From contig NZ_CP040094.1 of assembly GCF_013343235.1 (NCBI RefSeq), positions 4,216,501 through 4,280,500 of the forward strand: a stretch of DNA of 64,000 nt, written 5' to 3'. Position numbers and translations under genes: made by a program. Origin of the DNA: Nostoc sp. TCL240-02. Lineage in GTDB: Bacteria; Cyanobacteriota; Cyanobacteriia; Cyanobacteriales; Nostocaceae. A model generated the notes under the pieces. It was not told where the DNA came from and searched no databases. It saw only the letters and a program-made list of their open reading frames with translations. Shown one piece after another: positions 45,360 to 56,340 of this stretch. Each line of letters opens with the position of its first letter. Position 1 is the stretch's first letter.

Positions 45360-45626
45360 CTAATAATTTGTCAAGAAATTTAAGGCAGCAAGCCCTAAGA
45401 AGATGGCGGGAATTACACCCGCAGGGGCGAATAATGCACCAAGCATTGCTGAAAACTGATAGCCTATATCTTTACCAGCTAATAGCATTCCACCAATTGC
45501 ACCGCCGACCATAGATAAGGCGGCTGCTATGATTAGCCACACTAATTCTGTTGCTATGTTCAGATCGCCATCTGCTAAACTTGTGAGAAAATTCATCAGA
45601 TTTTGCGTTGTTAAAATATCTCTCAT
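45360..45626 (-). CDS. Small membrane protein of the extended hyp operon
   Basis: An 88-residue protein with two or three hydrophobic segments (LVWLIIAAALSMVGGAIGGMLL, given here in part: AAALSMVGGAIGGMLLAG, and ALFAPAGVIPAIFLGLAAL). It lies eight bases before the 74-residue membrane protein gene, so the two are probably made together. No catalytic motif is seen. It is one of the accessory genes that travel with hyp in heterocystous strains. Confidence 0.75.
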   Translation of the reverse strand: MRDILTTQNLMNFLTSLADGDLNIATELVWLIIAAALSMVGGAIGGMLLAGKDIGYQFSAMLGALFAPAGVIPAIFLGLAALNFLTNY

Positions 45627-45680
45627 GCTGTTTTTTTACTCATTGTTAAAGTAATAAGAGTTCAATGAGATTCATAACTC

Positions 45681-46691
45681 TTAACCCTTCATTTCTGCTT
45701 CTACGTCTTGTAGTGCTTGAACTACTACTTCTAATTGTGAAATTTGTTGGTGTTCCGTAAATATTTCTAAAGCAGCTTGATAGTAAACACGCGCTTGCAA
45801 AAGATTTTTAGGATTACCAGCTTCTGGTTTTTCGGGATCGTCTGGTAAGTTGAATAGGGCGTTGGCTTTGTTTGAAATTGTGTTAGCGTACTCTAAAGGT
45901 GTATCTTTGATGTTACGCACTTTTAACGCTTCGTCATAAGCTGCGATCGCTCTTAAGTTATTCTCTACAGGATGGGAACTTACTAGGTATTGCAAAGCAT
46001 TACCTAAATTGTTCTGCAACATCGCGTATTCTCTAGGATGGTCAATCAAATTAATATGCTTTAGCGCCACCTCAAATGATTGCACAGCTAACCCTTGACG
46101 CAAGTATTCCCGTTCCGATGCCAGTGGCATAGAAAGGTATGCGATCGCAATATTGTTATACAAAATAGCGTATTCTTGAGGGTAATCCTCCCAAGTAAAG
46201 ACCCGCAAAGCCTCATGATAAGCCTGGATGCTGTCAGTTATTCGCGCCAAATTAAATGGCACTAGCGACTGCAACACCAGACCAAAATTCATCTGTGTCT
46301 CTGCCACTTCCTCTGGCGTTGCTAATTGTTGTAAAATCGGTAATGCTTCTTCATAACCGACTTTCGCTTGCATCAACAGTTGGTAATCAGCATCCGGTAT
46401 TGCCTGTAACGTCCCCGCCATACCTACTTGGGCCCTGGCTTTTAATAAGGGATACTCCTCACCACACATTTGATATGCCCGGTAATATAACCCAACTGCA
46501 TTTCGCAAGTCTTGGGCAGCTTTGGGCTTTTTTTGAAAACCCTGTGCTATCTCAATCAGCATCTGGATTTTTTCTTCTGCTGAAGCTGACTCTGAAGCAA
46601 CAGCTGCTACCGCAGCCTTCACTGCTGAATCTGTAATGCTGGGGGTCATAACTCTGCCGTACTCTAGCCAATTGGGAATTGAATCTGTCAA
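45681..46691 (-). CDS. TPR protein, first gene of the extended hyp operon
   Basis: A 336-residue helical protein made of TPR-like pairs, for example DLRNAVGLYYRAYQMCG, ADYQLLMQAKVGYEEALPIL, SIQAYHEALRVFTWED, and NLRAIAAYDEALKVRN with EYANTISNKANALFNLPD. It appears cytoplasmic. It matches the TPR gene of the extended hyp operon in Nostoc PCC 7120 (alr0691, from memory), proposed to help maturation of the HupS subunit. As the first gene of the operon, its upstream region, facing hupS, should hold the hyp promoter. Confidence 0.85.
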   Translation of the reverse strand: MTDSIPNWLEYGRVMTPSITDSAVKAAVAAVASESASAEEKIQMLIEIAQGFQKKPKAAQDLRNAVGLYYRAYQMCGEEYPLLKARAQVGMAGTLQAIPDADYQLLMQAKVGYEEALPILQQLATPEEVAETQMNFGLVLQSLVPFNLARITDSIQAYHEALRVFTWEDYPQEYAILYNNIAIAYLSMPLASEREYLRQGLAVQSFEVALKHINLIDHPREYAMLQNNLGNALQYLVSSHPVENNLRAIAAYDEALKVRNIKDTPLEYANTISNKANALFNLPDDPEKPEAGNPKNLLQARVYYQAALEIFTEHQQISQLEVVVQALQDVEAEMKG

Positions 46692-47086
46692 CGCCCACGA
46701 ATGATTGAGATACGTAAAAGCATCTAATCACGGGCCATACTGATTTACGCAGGCTTCGAGTCCTTTAGGCGGAATTCCCCTTTTTTATTTGAGCTAAGAT
46801 TAAAGACTAGAAACTAGGGAAAAAACTTAATCCCCTATAGCTAATGTCTTATGCCATGCTCAATACAATACTATAAAACACCCTATTTCTAAAATTCTAG
46901 GGGGAAATTGCTAATATTAATGTCAGTTTTAAACACCTAATTTTTTTTAAATACTTTTTGTATCATCGTCTTATACAATTTCAATATTTTTTATTGAATT
47001 GTTGACATACATAATATTTATTGTACTCAAAATAGTTACCACGGGTTAGTCGTTGTGTAAAATATATTCATCAACTGTAAAACAAG
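46692..47086. promoter_or_regulatory. Upstream region of the extended hyp operon
   Basis: About 400 AT-rich bases ahead of the first hyp-operon gene. No GTA-N8-TAC site was found by eye. A repeat-like piece (GATTTACGCAGGC, GGCGGAATTCCCC) lies at about 46742-46785. The promoter of the minus-strand operon should be here. Confidence 0.4.
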
Positions 47087-47452
47087 CTCCTTTGAAAACA
47101 GACAGTATCTTTTATCGAATCTTTCAGAGTATCCCCAGTACTTTTTTTGAACTGATTAACCAACTACCTCAATTAGCTAGTGCTTACCAATATTAGGGAA
47201 ATAATACAAATAGAGACGATATTAATCTACAAGTTACCGCGATTGAGCCAGGAGGAGATAGGAAAAATGTTTGGATTAAATGAATTAAAGCAAACTAGAT
47301 TTTACCAAGATGTTTTTGCAGAAGGTAAGCAAGAAGCTAAGTTAGAAGTGATACCCCAGTTATTAGCGTTGGGTTTAAGTATTGAGCAGATAGCTCAAGC
47401 GTTAGGTTTGGACGAACAACTTGTTAGGCAAGCTGCACAACCAAAATCATAA
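47087..47452 (+). pseudogene. Remnant of a PD-(D/E)XK (DUF2887-like) transposase-associated gene
   Basis: The N-terminal piece LKTDSIFYRIFQSIPSTFFE starts near 47093 and stops at a TAG about 47195. A C-terminal piece follows in another frame: IQIETILIYKLPRLSQEEIG, then KQTRFYQDVFAEGK and LGLSIEQIAQALGLDEQLV. Both ends belong to the Rpn/DUF2887-type proteins common in cyanobacteria, but the catalytic middle of some 150 residues is missing. The gene is therefore an internal-deletion relic. It lies in the hyp-hup divergent region. Confidence 0.75.
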
Positions 47453-47473
47453 AATAGGGAGAAGACAGAAAAA

Positions 47474-47671
47474 ATGTTTGGATCAAATGAGTTAAGGCAA
47501 ACTAGATTTTACCAAGATGTTTTTGCAGAAGGTAAAGAAGAAGGGATACAAGAAGCTAAGTTAGAAGCAATACCCCAGTTATTAGGGTTTGGTTTAAGCA
47601 TTGAGCAGATAGCTCAAGCGTTAGGCTTCGACGAACAAGCTGTTAGGCAAGCTGCACAACCAAAATCCTAA
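47474..47671 (+). pseudogene. Tandem duplicate of the same gene's 3' end
   Basis: A 65-codon frame that repeats the last part of the preceding relic (NELRQTRFYQDVFAEGKEEG, LSIEQIAQALGFDEQAVRQA) with a few changes and a four-residue insert (EGIQ). Ribosome-site-like AGGAGATAGGAAAA and GGGAGAAGACAGAAAA precede the MFG starts in both copies. It has no catalytic residues and is probably not functional, although a short helical peptide could be made. Confidence 0.65.
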
Positions 47672-48110
47672 AACAACTGATATATAGTTGACGGGGCGCA
47701 AAGTTTAGTGCCCCTATTTTTGGCTCATTTATTACATGAAAATCTGATGACTTAAAATACTCATCACTTTATGCAAATTAACAGTTGATAGTAATTATTA
47801 ATAATTACAGAGTTTTGACAACGATAAATTAAGCATATTAAGTTTGTTTAACGTCAAGATTTAAAAATAAGATGCAGTGCTTATTTTTACTATTTTGCAT
47901 TTGTTAAATGTGTTGTATGTAACAGACAAAGCTATTGAAAATAGCATTGAGACTATTTAATATATTGTTAATGATTAATTCTTTTTTAATGAAAGTGAAT
48001 TAGATAAAAAAATATCTTACTATTAAAAAACAAATATTGATAAACAGGTGAAACTTTGCAAGCATTATCACCTAATCATGCATGGGAAACAATACAAAAA
48101 CACCTAGCCG
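47672..48110 (+). promoter_or_regulatory. hupS upstream region
   Basis: About 440 AT-rich bases with the palindrome at 47791-47808. No GTA-N8-TAC match was found. The hupS ATG (after CCTAGCCG) lacks a clear ribosome site. Confidence 0.45.
47791..47808. promoter_or_regulatory. 18-bp perfect palindrome upstream of hupS
   Basis: GTAATTATTAATAATTAC is its own reverse complement. It begins GTA and ends TAC but with 12, not 8, bases between, so it is not a standard NtcA site. It lies 303 bases before the hupS ATG. It may be an operator for an unknown regulator or an AT-rich coincidence. Confidence 0.35.
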
Positions 48111-49073
<963 letters not shown>

Positions 49074-49295
49074 TCATTAGTCCTTTGTCATTTGTGAAAA
49101 AGCAATGACTAATGACCAATACTTCTCTACGAGAGGCTACGCCAACGGCTTCTCTACGAGACGCTACGCGTAGCTTGCTTCCCCGGAGGGGTACGCCCAG
49201 TACAAGTGACCAATGACAAATGACCAATACTTCGACTTACCTCGACTTCGCTCGGCACAAGTCGCTCAGTACAAGTGACAAAGGACAAATAACAA
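49074..49295 (+). repeat. hupS-hupL intergenic repeats and hairpins
   Basis: Heptamer repeats (GTCATTAGTCCTTTGTCATT at the start; CAATGACAAATGACCAATAC later) flank a GC-rich core with CTCTACGAGAGGCTACGCC, CTCTACGAGACGCTACGCG and CTTCCCCGGAGGGGTACGCC, the same dispersed element as at 25606-25705. The parts can pair into long stems. The last copy leaves AAAGGAC 12 bases before the hupL ATG. Confidence 0.75.
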
Positions 49296-50891
<1,596 letters not shown>

Positions 50892-50973
50892 TTCTCAAAA
50901 TTCTTCCGGCTTTCTATCACCATTTCTTCAATCCATCAATTATTGTAGCTGTTCAAGACTCATTTAGTCGTCG

Positions 50974-51573
50974 TTAATGGCACTGCAAAACTTGAACAGC
51001 AGTCAACTTTAGATCGGCAAATACCAGTGAAGCGATAACTTCGTTAAGCTGCGCTAACGCACTATCTCCTAGATACACCTTCTCCTCATAAAAACCCTCT
51101 ACCCATTCCAGAACTGTCACTCGCTGTTGTATCGGATCAACAATCCAATACTCAGCGATACCCCGTGCGGCATACTCAGAGCGCTTATAGCGATAATCAC
51201 GACTACTCTGATTTGGACTTACCCCTTCAACCACTAGTAACGGCGGTGGCATCTCTGGCATTACCGTAGATCGTTTAGCCCCCTCCATCGCCGTCGCCAA
51301 CTCCTCAGAAAACACCACTAAATCAGGAACGCGCACCCGTGAGCCAGTAGTCATAATTTCTGTTTTCATCGACAGCCGATAAGCAGGAATACCCAGTTGC
51401 ACGAAGCAGACAAGGATAAACATGGCAATTCGTCGATTTATCTCACTCTCAGCCGTCATCAGAAGCAATTTTCCATCTTCAAACTCATAGAGAGCATCTG
51501 TACCATCGTCATAATTAAAGAACTCCTCAAGAGTCATATTTACAGATGCAGCTTTATCTAATGTGATTGCCAT
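50974..51573 (-). CDS. Uma2 family PD-(D/E)XK nuclease-like protein
   Basis: A 199-residue protein from the ATG at 51573, which follows AAGGTGATT; an in-frame start at 51603 is less likely. The restriction-nuclease-like fold of Uma2 proteins is marked by TLEEFFNYDDGTD, VRVPDLVVFSEE (metal Asp), PLLVVEGVSP (Glu) and YWIVDPIQQRVTV. These are very numerous in cyanobacteria and their function is unsettled. It is convergent with hupL and has no transposon signature around it. Confidence 0.88.
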   Translation of the reverse strand: MAITLDKAASVNMTLEEFFNYDDGTDALYEFEDGKLLLMTAESEINRRIAMFILVCFVQLGIPAYRLSMKTEIMTTGSRVRVPDLVVFSEELATAMEGAKRSTVMPEMPPPLLVVEGVSPNQSSRDYRYKRSEYAARGIAEYWIVDPIQQRVTVLEWVEGFYEEKVYLGDSALAQLNEVIASLVFADLKLTAVQVLQCH

Positions 51574-51603
51574 AATCACCTTACCTTCTGGTAAAAACAT
51601 CAT

Positions 51604-51924
51604 TAGCTTACTATTATCACAATATCTCTAAGATTTACCCGCTTAATTTAATTATCAGGTGCGTTATTCATAGGTAAGGCACCGAAATTTTTGTAGTTTA
51701 TAGTTTCCTAAGCAGCTATTGTGAGTCTACTGACTCCATTCATACAACATAAGACATAAAATACACCTGCCGTTGCCCAAGTTTGGAACGATAGAACCCA
51801 TATTTTTATCTATTTGATGCAAAAATATTGTTAAAACGCTGTGAAAGTATAGCGCGATAAAATAGATGTTCAAATCAAGTAAGTTTGATTATATATTTTC
51901 TTCAAAAAGACTAAAATACCATAA
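51604..51924. other. Intergenic stretch
   Basis: About 320 AT-rich bases upstream of the Uma2 gene. No gene, repeat or terminator of note was seen. Confidence 0.45.
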
Positions 51925-52398
51925 CTATACTTGTCCTTGAAGAATTTGAGTTAATTCGCTGCGGCTGCGATTTGCTTCTGACCAAAAAGCCGTCCAAAAT
52001 ATAAATAGCATTAACATAGGCATTACTACAAAAAGTGCAGCCACGTAATTAGGCATCGCACCTGTCAATGCTATAGGGACAACTGCACTGTACCAGAATA
52101 AAAACCAGAATCCTAAAAATACCATAACAAAAGAATGTATGCTCATTTGTACATGAATCACTGTTTGCTGGGACTCTACTTCAAAACGTCCTCTAATCAG
52201 TGGTAAAAAAGAGTTGCGGTAGTGAATTACTCGTCTAATTTGAAAACTTTCTTCAGAAATTGTTCCTTGATAAGGAGCGTGATTATTAGAGAATCTAAAT
52301 GCTTTTTGAGGTTCAACTTTTGCATTCAACCGTTGCATAACTACAGGCAGTGCATCAGGTGTCGAAATCGTAAAGCTATCGTGGGGTAATAGTTTCAT
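51925..52398 (-). CDS. Two-helix membrane protein, hypothetical
   Basis: A 157-residue protein. The first 85 residues are soluble (SFTISTPDALPVVMQRLNAK, SFLPLIRGRFEVESQQT) and look like a small beta domain. Two membrane segments follow (SFVMVFLGFWFLFWYSAVV and AALFVVMPMLMLFIFWTAFW), with a short polar C-terminus. I do not recognise the family. It lies between the Uma2 and serine hydrolase genes on the same strand but not close to either. Confidence 0.6.
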   Translation of the reverse strand: MKLLPHDSFTISTPDALPVVMQRLNAKVEPQKAFRFSNNHAPYQGTISEESFQIRRVIHYRNSFLPLIRGRFEVESQQTVIHVQMSIHSFVMVFLGFWFLFWYSAVVPIALTGAMPNYVAALFVVMPMLMLFIFWTAFWSEANRSRSELTQILQGQV

Positions 52399-52692
52399 GT
52401 TGATTGAGTTTACTAACTGACAAAAAAACCGATAAATTTTAATATGAATGCCATTACTTGATTCAACACAGTGACTTGCTTTCAGTATTCCCTTAGCAGT
52501 AGCTTTTCTAACAAAAGAAGCTGATGAACAAATCTTCGCGCCAGATTTATCGCTAACTCATAACTCCAATAGCCAACATCAGCAAGGCTTTCGGAATATG
52601 CCTCGTTTTGAAAGTGATGTCTACAACGATAAACTACGCTTATACCATTTCACAAAATGGTATTGGCTTTTGCCATAGCTTTAATATTGATA

Positions 52693-53874
52693 TCATTTAT
52701 TACTGACGACCTCTAAACCTGTCCTAGCTATTGATTTAATATCAACACCCTGATCGTTTAGCAGCACTACTATAGTGGTATTTTGATTGGGGAGATATGC
52801 CAGCAATGTTGTGAAGCCATAAGCTATACCACTATGGCCAATTGCTGTTTCCAAAGGAGATGAGAACCGTTCTACACCTAACCCATAACTATAGCTTTCG
52901 CCATTATCTTTAAATTTCAGCATTTCTTTCATCATCTTTGAGGAAAGTAAGCTTTTTTTGACAAATAACGCTTTAGCAAACTTGGCTAAATCCTCTGCTG
53001 TTGAAACTAATCCACCATCTCCTAAACCGTTGCCATCATTGACTTCGGCGTAGCTATCTAGCTTACCATCCTTATTGCGATCGCTATAACCTGTAGCTAC
53101 TTCTCCAATTGTCGGTTCGCGCAATTCTGTAAAGGTGTGTTTTAATCCTAATGGTTTTAAAATCTGACTGCGGATTGCTTGTGCGAGAGTTTCCCTAGTT
53201 ATATTTTCAACGATCAGTTCTAAAAGAATGTAGTTGCAATCAGTATAAATAAATTTTTCTCCAGGATTTGCCTGCGGTTGTTCCTGGTACATATACTGAA
53301 TAGCTTCTCTGGCTGTCCAAGGCTGTGAGCGGCTTCTTTTGGCAGTAGCTTGAATAAACTCTTTTGTATTCAGGTATTCAGCAACACCACTGGTATGGTT
53401 GAGTAGTTGACGAACTGTAATTTTGTCGCTGTTGACAATATGAGGAGTGATGTCTCTTGGTAAGTAGGTTGCGATCGCCCGATCTAATTCGATCTTCCTT
53501 TGCTCTACTAATTTCAGCACCACCACCGCCATAAAAGTTTTACTCATACTGGCAATGGAAAAGCCATCTGTAGGTTTCATCCGAGTTTTAGTTGACAAGT
53601 TATTAACGCCAGATGCTCCCACCCAAGAACCATTATGTGTAGAAATATACATTACAGCACCAGGGATTTTTTCTTCTGCAACTATCTCATTTAAAAGTGT
53701 TTGTAGCTGAGAATTTTTTCCAACGGTAGAGGTAGATATGACTTGTTTAGCAAAAGATTTTCCAATTACTCTCTGACTAATGTTATCACTCACTAGATAT
53801 CCTGCAAAACCAAGGGAAATCACAAATACTATTGCAAATAAAATTTTTCTGAAAGCCAAAAATTTTAGGTTCAT
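52693..53874 (-). CDS. Serine hydrolase, beta-lactamase class C family
   Basis: A secreted or membrane-anchored hydrolase of 393 residues from the ATG at 53874, which follows AGGAAGTAAA; an upstream frame extension is not credible. The N-terminus is a membrane segment (ILFAIVFVISLGFAGYLV). Catalytic motifs are SMSKTFMAVV (SxxK, about 107), YTDCNYILLE (YxN-like: Tyr and Asn in YTDCN) and GHSGIAYGF (HxG). Family members include D-alanyl-D-alanine peptidases and esterases; the substrate is unknown. It is a single gene. Confidence 0.88.
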   Translation of the reverse strand: MNLKFLAFRKILFAIVFVISLGFAGYLVSDNISQRVIGKSFAKQVISTSTVGKNSQLQTLLNEIVAEEKIPGAVMYISTHNGSWVGASGVNNLSTKTRMKPTDGFSIASMSKTFMAVVVLKLVEQRKIELDRAIATYLPRDITPHIVNSDKITVRQLLNHTSGVAEYLNTKEFIQATAKRSRSQPWTAREAIQYMYQEQPQANPGEKFIYTDCNYILLELIVENITRETLAQAIRSQILKPLGLKHTFTELREPTIGEVATGYSDRNKDGKLDSYAEVNDGNGLGDGGLVSTAEDLAKFAKALFVKKSLLSSKMMKEMLKFKDNGESYSYGLGVERFSSPLETAIGHSGIAYGFTTLLAYLPNQNTTIVVLLNDQGVDIKSIARTGLEVVSNK

Positions 53875-54025
53875 TTTACTTCCTAAATAGAAATCTACCC
53901 AATTTAGATCAACTGCACAAAGTAGTTGGTGAGCATCAACGAGATATCTGATATACAAATAGCATTACTCTATTCCCAGATTAGTATCAAAATTTCGATT
54001 TACCAACTCTTACATAAATTTGCCA

Positions 54026-54859
54026 ATGCCAACTAAAAGCAAAACCAAAGCCACTGTTTGGGTAGTGGAAAAAGGTCAAGTACGGCCTCGTTTAGATCAT
54101 CTCACTACTGAGGAACCTTTAGAAATTCGTCTTGTTCCTTTCCAAAAGACAGTAGCTGTAACAATGCGGACACCAGGTGCGGATTTTGAACTAGCAGCTG
54201 GTTTCCTCTACAGTGAAGGAGTCGTTAGCCGCAGAGAAGATATCCGACGGATCAGCTACTGCGTTGATGAATTAGTAGATGGTGAGCAACGCCATAATAT
54301 TGTAAATGTAGAATTGCGGGATGGGTTGATTCCAGATTTACAGCCTTTGGAGCGTCATTTTTATACTAGTAGCGCCTGTGGGGTGTGTGGTAAAGCTAGC
54401 CTTGAGGCTTTGCGTCTGCGAGGATGTCCAGTGATTCCTTCTGGCCCGACAGTAACACCTGAGGTTGTATACAGCCTACCTGATAAGCTCCGGGCTGCTC
54501 AAGGTATCTTCACAGCTACAGGAGGTTTGCACGCTGCGGCTATCTTCGATACTCAAGGTAATTTGTTAAACTTGTGGGAGGATGTTGGACGACACAATGC
54601 TTTGGATAAATTGATTGGTACAGCTTTTCTCAGTGACGAATTGCCTTTAAATAATTGTATTGTCCTGGTCAGTGGACGCTCAAGTTTTGAAATTTTGCAA
54701 AAGTCTACAACTGCTGGAGTTCCCATTGTTTGTTCTGTTTCTGCTCCCAGTAGTTTGGCGGTATCTGTAGCCAAAGAATTCGGGATTACCTTAATTGGAT
54801 TTCTGCGGGGAGAACGATTTAATATTTACACTGGTTTGCAAAGAATTAACGCTGTTTAA
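54026..54859 (+). CDS. fdhD: Formate dehydrogenase accessory sulfurtransferase FdhD
   Basis: A 277-residue protein from the ATG at 54026 (a TTG at 54020 is also in frame). FdhD passes sulfur from a cysteine desulfurase to the molybdenum cofactor of formate dehydrogenase. The reactive pair is in TSSACGVCGKASLE (about 113-126). LVSGRSSFEILQKS and GVPIVCSVSAPSSLAV are conserved. No formate dehydrogenase or cofactor gene lies in the window, so its client enzyme is elsewhere. Confidence 0.93.
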   Translation: MPTKSKTKATVWVVEKGQVRPRLDHLTTEEPLEIRLVPFQKTVAVTMRTPGADFELAAGFLYSEGVVSRREDIRRISYCVDELVDGEQRHNIVNVELRDGLIPDLQPLERHFYTSSACGVCGKASLEALRLRGCPVIPSGPTVTPEVVYSLPDKLRAAQGIFTATGGLHAAAIFDTQGNLLNLWEDVGRHNALDKLIGTAFLSDELPLNNCIVLVSGRSSFEILQKSTTAGVPIVCSVSAPSSLAVSVAKEFGITLIGFLRGERFNIYTGLQRINAV

Positions 54860-55307
54860 GAACACTTTCGTAGTGGCATAGCGAAGCTAAATTGTTGTAA
54901 AAGAATTTGTAGTTGTATTGAGGTTTTTTGATGAAAATTATAAATTATAAAGACGCGATAAATCGCCGCCTCTTGCCTTAACCGCTCCGTTCAATGTTGG
55001 GTTTCGCGTTGCTCAACCCAACCCACATCTAATGCACTATTTTAACTATGCCATGCTACTACGAAATAGAAAATATATATAAGGGTTTTCAATCCCGTAT
55101 TTTAGCTGTCTTTAGCCAAGATATTGAACCGTTAATTGCTATCAACAGCAAAGTTACATACAAAAAAGCAATAAATTTAACTTCTTTAACGTAGTACAAC
55201 CAAATACCAATAACATCAACGATGAGCCAGTAATACCAGCTTTCAATCCTTTTTTGTACCATGAGCCACATAGCAGTAAAACTCATGATTGTTGTGAGTG
55301 CATCTAA

Positions 55308-56233
55308 GAGCTGATTCGTAAACAAAAGATTAAGCTGCCATTCGTTTTACCATCAGACGAATCAATGAGCCGTAAATCATGGCTTCACTGATCTCTGTGT
55401 ACAACTCATAATCCTTGCTCAAACGCCGAAATCGATTGAGCCAGCCGAATGTCCTTTCCACAATCCACCGCTTGGGTAATCGTTCAAATGTTTTCGATAT
55501 TCTCTCAATCACCTCAACACGAACCTGTTCTCCGCAAACTTGCTTGACAGCTTGAGCAAAGTTTTCACCAGAATAGCCTTGATCTACCCAAACAACTTCC
55601 AATTTAGACAATTCCTGAGCCGATTCATGGAGTACAACCACAGCCCCCAAACGTTCCGACGCATTAGCTTCAGTCACTAAAACGCCAATCAACAAACCTT
55701 GAGAATCCACAACTATATGTCGCTTACGGCCTTTAACTTTCTTACCACCATCGAAACCGTAGACTTCCCCTTTTTTTCCGTTGTCTTCACTGACTGAGAA
55801 TCGGCGATCGCAACGCTAGAGTGTTCGTCTCTGCCCAAATCTTGTCGCAGTTGATGGCGCACTTGGTCGTGAATTTTCTGCCATATTCCTTTGCGCTGCC
55901 ATTTCTGAAAGTAGCCGTATACTGTTGTGTAAGGTGGAAGATCATGGGGTAGCATTTCCCACTGACACCCGGTACGTTGCACATAGAAAATAGCATTCAA
56001 AATTTCTCGTAAATCTACTTCTACAGGATGCCCAAACCCTTTAGGTTTTGGTAGAAAGGGCTTGATAATTAACCATTCGGCATCGCTTAAATCACTTGGG
56101 TAGGGTTTACGCTGTGGATTTTCAATCGCAGGTAGACGGCTCATCGACTACAACATAAATTACACTCGACTTAGCCTATAACCTGAACAAAACCGGATTC
56201 AGTTTTCTTTAGATTTTCTTTACGAATCAGCTC
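55308..56233 (-). mobile_element. 926-bp IS5-family insertion sequence
   Basis: Terminal inverted repeats GAGCTGATTCGTAAA[C/G]AAAA match 19 of 20 bases. A 3-base target duplication TAA lies at 55305-55307 and 56234-56236, as in the TNA duplications of IS1031-type members of IS5. Two overlapping transposase frames are inside. It has inserted into pnuC. The tight ends and intact frames point to a fairly recent insertion. Confidence 0.93.
55330..56144 (-). CDS. IS5-family transposase, made by -1 frameshift
   Basis: A DDE transposase in two frames. The first (55713-56144) reads MSRLPAIENPQRKPYPSDLS, EWLIIKPFLPKPKG, RTGCQWEMLPHDLPPYTTVY and IADSQSVKT (first Asp). The second (to 55330) has VVWVDQGYSGENF (second Asp) and RWIVERTFGWLNRFRRL (the Glu). 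At 55770-55776 the minus strand reads A AAA AAG followed by GGG, a classic slippery site; a -1 shift gives KGEVYGFDGGKKVKGRK, linking the frames into one protein of about 270 residues. Confidence 0.9.
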
Positions 56234-56340
56234 TAAGTAAGGGAAAGAAGCTTTTTCTAGAAATATTGCAGGGAGTAATAGGTGAATTTGACTCATCAAA
56301 GCTCCCGCTACAAACGAAATTGCTACTGTGATTACCGCAA

